A stretch of 64,000 nt of DNA, from assembly GCA_019915015.1 (NCBI GenBank), contig JAHBBC010000057.1, forward strand, positions 33,033 through 97,032, read 5' to 3'. Under the pieces are notes generated by a model. That model saw nothing but the letters and a program-made list of their open reading frames with translations. It did no database searches and was not told where the DNA came from. Shown here one piece after another: positions 55,025-64,000 of the stretch. The stretch comes from Auriscalpium vulgare. Its lineage: Eukaryota > Basidiomycota > Agaricomycetes > Russulales > Auriscalpiaceae. The translations under genes were made by a program, and so were the position numbers. How positions within the stretch are numbered: position 1 is the first letter of the stretch; each line of letters opens with the position of its first letter.

Positions 55025-55295
55025 AGCGTATGCCCAAAGTACTTGCGCTGGAGTGGGTGATGTATAGGTTAAGTGGAGGTTCTTGTGGGTCCCTGTGCTT
55101 GGCAGAGCGCGCGGGCGTTGGACATGCGCCGAAGATCCTCGACGTGACCGAATGTCTCCTTGAGGAAGCTTTTTTGCGTACGCCCAATATAACGCGTAGC
55201 CTTGCATCAATCACAGGAGTCGGGGTAGATGTCAAGAATGCACATTGATATACGGACTATTTTACGGTAGTCGCTGCTACAATACACCACTGTTA
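55025..55295 (+). pseudogene. 3' fragment of an F-box gene with its 3' flank
   Basis: GCTTGGCAGAGCGCGCGGGC at about 55098 and the following CGACGTGACCGAATGTCT match the end of the F-box gene at 60400-60470. The match resumes in the non-coding flank (CAATCACAGG, GGGGTAGATGTCAAGAATGC, TTTTACGGTAGTCGCTGCTA) seen again at 60600-60690. Relative to that copy about 80 bases are missing between short TGCG repeats (…TTTTGCG|TACGCCCAATATAACG). Only the last few dozen codons remain, so this is a gene relic. Confidence 0.8.
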
Positions 55296-55432
55296 GACTC
55301 GTAACCAGTCCGTAGTGACGACGATGTTGATGTGGGGAGTAACGCGCTAGAGGTTCGACGCACTCGCCATAATTCCCGGCTAAGCTCACGGAACGCTTCG
55401 GCGGCCTTCTTTCCGGCTGCAAAATAAGGTCA

Positions 55433-56088
55433 CTTGCTGGGAGTGGGCCGACGCTTAGCGCGGCAGTACGATTCCAAGCTCAATACAGGGCTGGATGATC
55501 CTGTAACTCTGTACAATTGCAAGTACATGAAATAATGATGAAGACTACTTGATTAATGCTATAACGCTATCCCTGAAACACTTCGGTAACATGCGTGCTC
55601 TCTCAAGCCACCGGTACTAAGCACCAAATGGGGTTGTCACTGCTGGCCAGCCTTGAGCCTGCATCGGAGCAAGGTTACGACCCCTGGGCTGGGGCACGTT
55701 TTGAGTAAACAACATAATATCAACATGATCACGTGTAATAATGTCAGCGATGATGTCATTCCGGGGTCTTAAATTGTGTTTAAAACCCGGAGTGATGTCA
55801 TCGTCTTTCTGCTACCGCTGTTCAAGCCCTGCAATATATCACTGTTTTGCAGCTTCTGTAGGTGCTCTATGGTCTGAAATAATATACTGCAAATGGAGCA
55901 ATGTATGTGAATCATTCCGGGCAAATGAGAGGAAGGTGAAAGTGCAAGTGGATGTGAGTGGACATAGCGTGGGAGTGAATTCCCAAAAAAGGCGACACAG
56001 ATGATCGTTGCATGGGGTCGAAAAAATGCTGGATGTAGATGACATAAGCAACGATTCAAAGGAATCGTAACGATTCAAAGGAATCGTA
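55433..56088. repeat. 636-bp dispersed non-coding element, copy 2
   Basis: Inverted near-identical copy of 2798-3433. Its right end carries the terminal palindrome twice in tandem: CGATTCAAAGGAATCGTAA at 56051-56069 and again at 56070-56088; copy 1 has it once. The flanks of the two copies share nothing outside the element. Frames within it are mirror images of those in copy 1 and are not genes. Confidence 0.85.
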
Positions 56089-58700
56089 AAGGCAAATCAC
56101 GTCGCAAAGACAGTGTAGTACTAGCGGGGATATCCGGCACTCGAGTGAGCATGTTACCGCCCCTGAAAACGCTCGAAATTTACCAGCGCCTATGCCCGTT
56201 AGACCAGTCCAGCAGCAGATACAGGGTAGTCCGAGAGCATGATTCTGTGTAAAGTTTGCACAGCAATCAGTAGACATTTATAGTCGTTGCGCGTCGGGAA
56301 TGCCCTGTTCGGCAACGTATGCGAGGCAAGGTGCAGGCAGACAAAAGATTCAGCCGTCGTTTTGTGTCCCATCACTTCGTGGCCCTCTAAGCAAGAACGC
56401 TTTGGTCCTCGGTTTCTTTGAATCTGATCCTCTCCATCCGTTGAGCTGGGACGCGGGACGCGCCAAACGCCCGCTTTCTCCTTGAACGTGATGCAATTCC
56501 ATAGGCGATTACACTGTACAACGGTCCCAAAAAATGAGCTTCGGGTCATCGACAACACAAATATCACGTACGCGGGATGATATGTTGCTGACCAAGGCAT
56601 AAGGTCGGATGTCGCCAGTGGGACTTCGAGAAGCTCCAGATGCAGCCAAGCAATCCAACATGGCCGTTGGGCTGGCAGCTTGGAGAACGGAAGCATATAA
56701 CTTGTTGCGGACTTGTCAAGGTGCCGCAAAGGAGGACAGCCGTGGGGACAGGGCAGATGAAGGCGCGGCAAATTAGATGGGAAAGAGGTGTGAGAGACTT
56801 GTGATCCGCCGTCGTCGACAGGAGACGTGGGGAGATGCTGGCGACAAGGGGTCAGAGACCGGGATCATATCCCGCGGCGACACGGCGAAAGAGCTGGCTC
56901 CTTCGAAGCACAACTCGTGTTGGAGTGACCTTGAGGCGTTCATAGACTGCACGAGAGACGCGTCCGACCTTGCGCGAGCCATTTTATGTACCTGGCAAGC
57001 CCGCAGAAAGCGACCAGCTCGTGCTTGACTTGCCGAGAAGCCGAGATCCGAGCGATGGAAGTGAGCTTGAAGAGAGCCGTCGACGAGTCGTCGACGCGAA
57101 GTGCGAGCGGCTTGATCTTGCAGAGAGGCGTTGGAGCGGATTGTGGCCTTCGTGATGGACCCATTATGGGAGTGATGATAGACATAGTTGACGGCAAACC
57201 ACGTTCTGGTCGAGCGGCGATCCAGATATTCGTGTTGCGCTCTACGCAGCCTGGACGGCTACACCAATATTCATATCGCTTGATGGGAGAGCAGGGGCGG
57301 GTCATAGCTTTGCGATGACTTCGAGAGATGCAGATAGAGGGCTTCACCCGTAGGAGTTGTACCAAGATCAACGCTCGAGCGACTTAAGGGGCATGGGCAA
57401 CTGCTGTGTCCTCTGGAATGGAAATTACAGGGCTCTGCCAAGCGTGGGCGACAATCAGAGGTCATAAACGACGGTACTGAGTACAAGCGGCATGCGTACC
57501 GCTTCTATTGTGTCATTCAACGCGCTCGCTACCCTCGCTGTCCTCGTGTCACCGATCGACGAACGCTCAATCCGGTTTGTTATCGCTTGTCCTTCTATCT
57601 GGCCAGAGAGGCTAACCCGTCGACGGTATGTAGAGCTGAACATTCGTCAATGCAGCTGGTTTCAGCGGTCGCCCTGCATCAAAGTCCGAATATTACTGAC
57701 CATCGGGCGACCAGGTGGGCTGCCGCTTGGCGGTTGCGAGGAGTGGCCGTGAATCCTGTTCGCAAAAATGACGTGCGTTAGAGACAAAAAGCGTGCACGT
57801 GAGATGAACGGAACCTGGGTCCTGGGAGTTCGACCATCCACACTGCGTTTCGTGTCGCCGGGGATCCGAGGACTCGACTCGTATGAGATATGCTAAAACC
57901 GGGGGTCTAGAAATAGCCGAGGCGTCGTCAGGCTCAAGGATACTTAGTACTAATGCATGAATATTACGCACCTGTAGTGTTGATCGGTAGTGTTGATCGG
58001 CGTGTGACACCGTTATGGCCCATCATACCCATCAGCAGCCTGCCATACGCTGACGATTCATCACCGACCCACGTCCTGAACGGCATCGACCTTGGAGAAT
58101 ACAGAGCCCAGCACCTGCGCAGATTGCTTAACAAACAAAAAAGTCGTCAGGGTTCGCCAAACAGAAAGTCAGAACAGCTGCACACCCTCGAACAAAGACG
58201 AAACAGCCCCAGCCCACTCATCTGGCGCACATCCCCGATAACGCCAATGTACGTCTGTGCCGCGAGATGCCCAGAACAGAGAGACATTTAGGTGCGGTGC
58301 GTGGGTCGTGATGATTGGTCGGGAGTGGATGAGATTCGTCTGAAAATCCAAGGAAGTCTACAGAACAGATGTGGTGGTGCTGTGCGCGTGCATGAGAGAC
58401 AGGTGACCAGCTTGAAAAAAGAGACGCACCTATGAAGTTCCCAATACCAGTCGCACCGTGCCCCTTTTCACCGTAGGTCCATGACCACACTGCGGCCAGA
58501 AGACCTGCTGGGAACGTCCATTTCTTCATCTTTGCGGCACCAAAGGGACTTGTAAGAGACAGCGAGCATTCTGCACGACGGAAGGTGCAGAGCTGGTGCA
58601 GAGTCAAGACGTGGTTCGGGTGAAGCCTGAATTCTCACGCTTCCTCTCTGCTTGCCTCGACGTGCTTCCTGCCCGGCCTGATTTTTTTTTTTTCGTTTGG
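56089..58700. other. Stretch without a recognised gene
   Basis: About 2.6 kb. The longest frames are minus 56199-56771 (191 codons) and minus 56940-57371 (144 codons). The second contains FCGLARYIKWLAQGRTRLS and could be an eroded retroelement or host gene, but I could not match either. A possible short two-exon frame on the minus strand starts MKKWTFPAGLLAAVWSW near 58533. All are too weak to call. A run of 12 T lies at 58682-58693. Confidence 0.35.
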
Positions 58701-58728
58701 CCAAAGATCCAGTGCGCGTGGTCATACT

Positions 58729-60555
58729 TTGGATAATCTGCAAATCCTGACAGTAGTTTTTGACCACTTTAAAAGGCATGTCTTTGATCGCGGCTCGCAA
58801 GGGCGAGCCCACTCCTCCCAACAATCCGACGTATGTCGCATTCCTCCTGTTACTTGGCATAACCTCACCAATCTACCCAGGCTGGCCACGTTCTACTGGG
58901 ACTCTGTCCTTTCCGCTCGTGTCCCAGACTTGATCCCCTCATCAATCACTGAAGTTTCATTGAGCACATTCGACGAGGAAGAGCGCGCGATCATTCGTGT
59001 TGTCCGGCAGCTCCGCAGCATCCGCAACACCCGTGCCCCTATTTCTCGCCTTCCAGCTGAGCTCCTCATCCGCATATTTACCATTCTGTGCTCAATCAAT
59101 CCAATTGTATCTGACTCAATCACAAGCTATCAACTGGGTTGGGCAACAATCACGCACGTCTGCCAGCATTGGCGGCACATCGCTCTTCAGCAGCCAACGC
59201 TCTGGGCATCCAGCATCACCGTTCCGTTTTTGATGGGCCGCCGCTGGGCCGATGCCTTCCTCTTGCGTTCCCAGGAGGCACCCCTTACCATCGAGTGCTC
59301 TCCATGCCGCGACCTCGAGATCGAGATGAAACCTGAAGAGCTCGCATACCTTGGGGCAAACCTCACACGTACGCGCGTCATGTCCCTCCGCGTCACCGAC
59401 GCTGAGCTTCCTGCCCTCTGCACTCCCGCGCCGCTCCTCCACAGCCTCGATATCGAATTGTGGTCGAGCGATCCGGACAGCTTGGAATCGGTACCTCAGA
59501 TCCCAGATGTTCTGCTCGGCGGAGCGGTGGGCGCACCATCGTTGCGATGTCTACGCCTGACGGGCGGCGGGCGTTGGTGGGCGTCTCCGCTGCTCGGGAG
59601 CAGGCTCGTCTTGCTGGAAATCCGGTTTGACTACCAAAAGACCAATGGCGGAGAATTCGTGGAGATCCTCAAAGCCCTGGAAAGAATGGTCGCGCTGGAG
59701 AAATTGATGTTGTCGTTGGAGCTAGAAGCCTCGGAGGTCGGTGCGCTGAACAGCAACCGAGTTCCGCTGGCAACGCTGCACTCGCTCGAGCTGCGTGCAA
59801 GCCTCGAGGATGCGAGCATTCTTCTCGCGCACCTTGTTCTCCCCGTAGATGTCAGACTCCACGGTGAACTCTATTGCACCAGACTCGGATGGAACACGGC
59901 AGTCCCCTTCAAAACGTTCTTGCCCGTGGTCACTCAACATCTCAATGCACCCGCAGGCGCAGGCGCACTTACCCAGGTCCGCATCACGCGGAATGATTCA
60001 CCGGGAAATCTCGACCAGGTGTTCGAGTTAGCTGCTTGGTGTGTCAGGGCCGGGGAGACGCAAGGCGCTCCTGCTTTGCGGCTGAAGTGCATGGACACAT
60101 ATTTCAACATGTTTCGGGATGGGCTCGTAATGCATGCGCTCAGGGCCGTCGCAACGGAGCACCTCGAAGAGCTTACCGTCTACGGCATCATGGAGGACCC
60201 CGCGTGGCCTGATGGGTTGGAACATGCGCACAAACTGCAGCGCATCACGGTCGACGCCGCCGCGGCGCGCTCGCTCTTCCCCGCGCTGCGCACCGGGGGT
60301 GCCGGCTTCCTGCCCGCGCTCTCTTCGCTCACGATCGCGCGCACTCCCCGCAAACGGAGCCCGAAGATTGAGAGTGTGTTGGCGGACGAGTTGCCGCTGT
60401 GCTTGGCAGAGCGCGCGGGCGTTGGACATGCGCTTCAGACCGTCGATGTGACGGAATGTCTTGTTAACGAAGCCTTTGCGCGCACGCTGCAGGGAGCAGT
60501 CCCTGGGATCGCGGTTAGGTGGCGGTCGGGCGAGGGCATTTTTGAGGGTGTGTGA
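58729..60555 (+). CDS. F-box-like protein, start not found
   Basis: An open frame of about 608 codons to TGA 60555 with no ATG near its 5' end; it is also open further upstream, so an unseen upstream exon or a 5' truncation is likely. The F-box-like block NTRAPISRLPAELLIRIFTILC, then GWATITHVCQHWRHIALQQP, is at about 59030-59200. It is followed by repeat-like segments (LPALCTPAPLLHSLDIELW, LLGGAVGAPSLRCLRLTGG, EHLEELTVYGIMEDPAWPDGL) and the conserved end VGHALQTVDVTECLVNEAF. It defines a third subfamily here, to which the fragment at 55025 also belongs. Confidence 0.7.
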   Translation: MDNLQILTVVFDHFKRHVFDRGSQGRAHSSQQSDVCRIPPVTWHNLTNLPRLATFYWDSVLSARVPDLIPSSITEVSLSTFDEEERAIIRVVRQLRSIRNTRAPISRLPAELLIRIFTILCSINPIVSDSITSYQLGWATITHVCQHWRHIALQQPTLWASSITVPFLMGRRWADAFLLRSQEAPLTIECSPCRDLEIEMKPEELAYLGANLTRTRVMSLRVTDAELPALCTPAPLLHSLDIELWSSDPDSLESVPQIPDVLLGGAVGAPSLRCLRLTGGGRWWASPLLGSRLVLLEIRFDYQKTNGGEFVEILKALERMVALEKLMLSLELEASEVGALNSNRVPLATLHSLELRASLEDASILLAHLVLPVDVRLHGELYCTRLGWNTAVPFKTFLPVVTQHLNAPAGAGALTQVRITRNDSPGNLDQVFELAAWCVRAGETQGAPALRLKCMDTYFNMFRDGLVMHALRAVATEHLEELTVYGIMEDPAWPDGLEHAHKLQRITVDAAAARSLFPALRTGGAGFLPALSSLTIARTPRKRSPKIESVLADELPLCLAERAGVGHALQTVDVTECLVNEAFARTLQGAVPGIAVRWRSGEGIFEGV

Positions 60556-60900
60556 TATGCGCGTACGACTAATATAACGTGTTGCCTTGAATTCAGTATA
60601 TCAATCACAGGCGGGGTAGATGTCAAGAATGCACATCCATATACAGAGTATTTTACGGTAGTCGCTGCTACAATACGCCACTGTTGGGACAGAACATGGG
60701 GACCTCATCAGTGTCTACTCACACCCATTTCCCGATAGCCTCACCCACTTGTTTACATAAGGACACAAGAACCGACTCACACGAGAGGGGACCTATGCAC
60801 ATTATCGACCTGTGGTGAATTATATCCTGGCACAGGTGGAGAAAACTGTGCAGAGGATCAGAAATGCCCTTGTCGAGTACCCAAACGGGCGTCAATCGCG
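60556..60900. other. 3' flank of the F-box gene
   Basis: Non-coding. About 60590-60690 matches the flank of the F-box fragment at 55195-55290, showing that the duplicated unit included 3' sequence. Nothing else seen. Confidence 0.5.
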
Positions 60901-62911
60901 CTATACGCAGATGTCTTCGGCCTCGCTTGGGTAATGTTTGTCAGAGGAAATGTTGCACCGTGGCCACGAGACGTGCCAGGTAACGACGTACGTGAAGAGC
61001 CACGTCAGAGCTTCGAGGTCACTGTGCTGAAGGATTGGTTGCGGTAGCGGCGCATCATTGCTGGAGTAGAAAGACGATGGGAAGCATGGGCGGACTATGC
61101 GGCGCATTTGCGTGGCCATGAACGGGAGGTGACCCTGCATAAGTGCATGGAGACGGTGAGGAATGAGCGAGTCATAAAGCAGAGATCACTCACTGACATA
61201 CAATACAACTGCCGGTCCAAGTCGACATCCACACCGGCAATGCCGCCAAGCCGTGGCCCACCGCCGACATCTACGTCTACGATGAAGCCTTCCATAAATG
61301 GCCCACTAAGCAAGACACTGACCCCCCCGATATTCCCGTGCAGGTTGCCGGCCTCCCCTCACAGCGCCCGATGCCCTGCCACCATTCACATTAAAAATAC
61401 GCGTCCACCTGAAGATAAAACGGCGCACCACTGTGCGACGACAACGCGCGCCCGACGGGTTGCAGGACAACGCGGCGGGCGCCCGCACCGAGGCTTTTGC
61501 CAAGCGCAGCGTGCAGGGCGGCGGAACAAGCATGAAAACTTCCCGAGCAGGTCGTCGAGCATGCAATCAGGGTGTCCTCAGGCTTTCAAGTCCATTGCAC
61601 GCTGAGGCTGCGCGTGCATATACGGCCACCCGTCTGCCGCCTGTCCAAGTAGATGGAATAATTGTGCCCATTGCCTAGCACCATCACCGCCTGCACAACC
61701 AGCACCAGAACGCTCGCATCCGCGCGCAGGTCGAAGATCGGCGATACCTCCCCGCCGGTGCGGTCAAACAGGGCAATGGCGAATGCACTATGGAACACGA
61801 GGATCGAAGGCTTGCTCCCGATGTCGAAGATCTTCGTGCGCCCGAGCCGGCGGATAACGGAGCGAGGGGAGCCCTTCAGATTAGTCGAATTGACCGGGGC
61901 AAGGCCATCCGGGGCTCTGGCGGCGCCGGCGTGTTGTGCTGCAATAAACTTGATGAGAAGCTCCTGTATAGATACTCATCAGACCAGCGAGACAGAGCAT
62001 CAAGCAGTGCGCGCACCAGACACGTATCCATCGAACGTACGCGCGCCATGGCCCATCCGTGTCGCACCAGTCCAATCGCGCTCAATCTCCTCCACCGCGC
62101 CGCGCGCCACATCGCTCTCCCAGAGCGCGTCGACGCATCAGTCACGAGTGTATCATCGACGACGTCGGCGAAGTACGTTGGAGGATTCGAACTTGACGAA
62201 TTCGGAGAGCGCGAGGGGGCGGCCGCGAGAGTCGAGGTCCGTTTTCAATTGGCGATGGGAGAGGGGGCTAGCCGGCGGCGGCGATGGGAAGCGGTCGGTG
62301 GAAGCGAGATGAGGTCCTCATTGAGCCTGATGTGGCGCGCTACCACCTATACGAACCGCACCAGCACGCCCACGCACGTCCGCGCGGAAGTCGAACACGG
62401 GCGGGACCTCTCCGCGCAAGCCGTCAGAGTCGACGATGACGACACCAAACGCGCACCCATGGGTGATGAGCGCAGGATGCTGCCTGACGCGTGAGGCAAC
62501 TTCGAGCGCAAGCTCGTCAAATATGTCGGCACGCGAGGCCGTGTAGGGATTGGTCGCGATGGCATGCAAGATGGGACATCGCAGGCTTGGCCTACACCTG
62601 CGCATGCGGGGTGTTGTGAAATGGCTTCGAAAAGTGCCCTCTGCTCTCAGAAAACGCGTCTGTGTCAGCGCCGCAGAGAATACGCAGAGGAAGAACGCGC
62701 ACCAGGCATACGCTAACCTCCTCCAAGCGTTCCTCCAAGCGTGCCTGCAGTGTGTTTTCTTCTTCATCGCCGTCGCCGGTCCATTCACGCTCAATGGTAT
62801 CCACCGAGATACGCATGTCATCGCTCGCCCACAAGTCGTCGATACAGTGCGCCACGCGGGTGTCCTCGAATACGTCGGCACCAATGAGATGTATAACGGC
62901 GGTCGAGTCAT
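60901..62911 (-). pseudogene. FunK1-type fungal protein kinase relic
   Basis: The C-terminal end, at 60901-61140, reads QGHLPFMATQMRR, then LQHSDLEALTWLFTYVVTW. FunK1 kinases typically show G(T/H)LPFMA...HDLES(F/L)xW. It is preceded by a plausible intron (donor near 61195, acceptor ATGCAG) and GVDVDLDRQLY, which may be the eroded DLDxA segment. Upstream, FAIALFDRTGGEVSPIFDLRAD (about 61730-61790) resembles the FunK1 N-terminal region (…RWDRxGxxVSxxFD…). A diverged second version, CAFGVVIVDSDGLRGEVPPVFDFRAD, lies at about 62370-62450. No continuous frame links them and the catalytic loop is not visible, so it looks like a broken, partly duplicated gene. FunK1 proteins are lineage-expanded kinases of basidiomycetes. 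Confidence 0.5.
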
Positions 62912-63089
62912 GTTAAAAGGTAATGTCGTTTACGACCATGTCGTCTACGACGGGCTTGAAATAGCGAGCCACTGCCACAGACAAAGTAGAATGAGCAGAG
63001 AATGCCAGAGCAATAGCAATGAAGTGTTGGATCTGTACGCACTCGTCTCTCGGACTCTCTCCGCGAATCTTGTGTAAAGTTCGAACTTG

Positions 63090-63104
63090 CCCTAACCCTA
63101 AACC
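63090..63104 (-). promoter_or_regulatory. Telobox-like motif upstream of an F-box gene
   Basis: CCCTAACCCTAAACC, the reverse complement of GGTTTAGGGTTAGGG, lies 79 bases before the likely F-box start at 63183. Confidence 0.45.
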
Positions 63105-63182
63105 AGGTGCAAGCAAAGTCGAACTTCGATGCTCTACTCTCTTGCAGACAACAGAATACGTCCAGCCATTGCTCAATCTCCT

Positions 63183-64000
63183 ATGAGCGGCGCAGATCTC
63201 ACTCAGGGCATTGCAAACGCGACTCACGATGCTGCCATGCAGCACATTTCCCGAATCACCGTCGTCCACCTCCCGCACGAGATACTCTCACACATCTTCA
63301 CCATTCTCTCTTCAATCGACCCGCCTCGTCAATATGAGGTGATGCGCCAGATCAAGCCGGACTTGGGATGGGTGAAGATCACACACGTCTGCCGGCACTG
63401 GCGCCATGTCGCTATCCAAGACCGCATCCTCTGGGCTACCAACCTTACCATCCCTTTTCCCCTTGGCAACGACGGGATCGCCGCCTTTCTCTCCCGCGCT
63501 GACGACGTGCCACTCATCATTTCCGAATCTGAAAGTTTCTCACACAGAAATCAATACGCAAATCAATACGCCGCCAGCAAAAAATCAACTCGCGATTGTT
63601 GCTACCAATCTCGCGCGCGTGCGCGTCCTTCACCTTCGCGACATGGACGGCATGCTGTCAGCACTCAGCACCCCCGCACCACTTATCCACACTCTTTCCT
63701 TAGAATTCTTCTCTGACCGCTACAAGACCACAACTCCTGCACTCTGGACCGGCCTGCTTGGCGGTACAGCAGGCGCACCGGCACTCCGCCACCTCCGCGT
63801 ACGCACATGGGGCCCGGTGCCCTGGTTGTCACCGCTTATCTCGCAACTCGTCTCACTGCATATTGAAGACGATAGGATTTCCCCAGTTCTGCCCACACTT
63901 TTTGATGCCCTGGGCAAGATGCCCAGGCTGGAGCGACTGGTATGTCAGTTGGAATCGCGCGCGGACGAGCAGCCCCACCGCGTCGTCACGCTTCCAGCGC
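63183..64000 (+). pseudogene. F-box-like gene with a frameshift, runs off the window
   Basis: The likely start is ATG 63183 (MSGADLTQGIANATHDAAMQ), chosen because the paralogue at 51272 begins MSGADITHN; an upstream ATG at 63129 is in frame. The F-box-like region reads VVHLPHEILSHIFTILSSID, then GWVKITHVCRHWRHVAIQDRILWATNLTIPF. After SESESFSHRN the frame goes wrong and stops at 63716. The expected continuation (NQLAIVATNLARVRVLHLR, LLGGTAGAPALRHLRV, LFDALGKMPRLERLVCQ) is in another frame to the window end. The shift lies near 63580, next to a 12-bp tandem duplication AAATCAATACGC. The 3' end is outside the window. Confidence 0.75.

Noticed and set aside
56199..57371. Eroded pol gene on the minus strand
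   Set aside because: Phrases such as CGLARYIKWLAQ are suggestive, but no RT, RNase H or integrase motif could be found around them.
1..64000. tRNA, rRNA or other structured RNA genes
   Set aside because: No stretch was recognised by eye with the conserved tRNA boxes or rRNA sequence; a covariance-model scan could not be run.

Overview
The window reads as nuclear DNA of a basidiomycete fungus, most likely an Agaricomycete. Coding regions are split by short GT-AG introns (about 45-60 nt). The protein families are those expanded in that group: KDZ and Plavaka transposases, a TET/JBP dioxygenase, F-box-like proteins, a FunK1-type kinase relic, DUF6532-like proteins and Ty3/Gypsy retroelements. 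Almost everything here is mobile DNA or a fast-evolving gene family; no housekeeping gene was recognised. All calls come from reading the sequence and conceptual translation. No alignment or database search was run, and intron borders are manual.

Layout. (1) 1-7206, minus strand: a young Ty3/Gypsy element with one open gag-pol frame, split at its gag zinc knuckle by a 636-bp non-coding insertion; a second copy of that insertion lies at 55433-56088. (2) 7207 to about 13177, plus strand: a second, decayed and truncated Ty3/Gypsy element, with a 1583-bp solo LTR (4-bp target duplication CCGC) in its gag. (3) 14395-41940: a segment closed by a perfect 26-bp terminal inverted repeat. It carries a DUF6532-like gene, an apparently intact Plavaka-type transposase and small low-complexity genes, then a nested KDZ transposon (about 24.93-36.77 kb) flanked by inverted arrays of ACTGTA/TACAGTA motifs, and finally a small gene and a TET/JBP-type 2-oxoglutarate dioxygenase with its metal and co-substrate residues in place. 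The KDZ unit carries the transposase, a gene of unknown family, a gene with two viroplasmin/RNase H1-N-like domains, and a gene that may correspond to the HMG-like cargo reported for KDZ elements. (4) 44.5-64 kb: an F-box-like multigene cluster (two intact genes, one without a visible start, two frameshifted, one 3' fragment), a tiny secreted-peptide gene, another large LTR, the second copy of the 636-bp insertion and a FunK1-type kinase relic.

How the parts may work together (inference). The outer element and the nested KDZ element each encode a cut-and-paste transposase and accessory proteins. The TET/JBP enzyme would oxidise 5-methylcytosine and could counter methylation-based silencing of the element. 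It lies inside the outer inverted repeat but outside the KDZ arrays, so here it may belong to the Plavaka-type element. The F-box genes are probably substrate receptors of SCF ubiquitin ligases and show active birth and death by duplication, frameshift and truncation.
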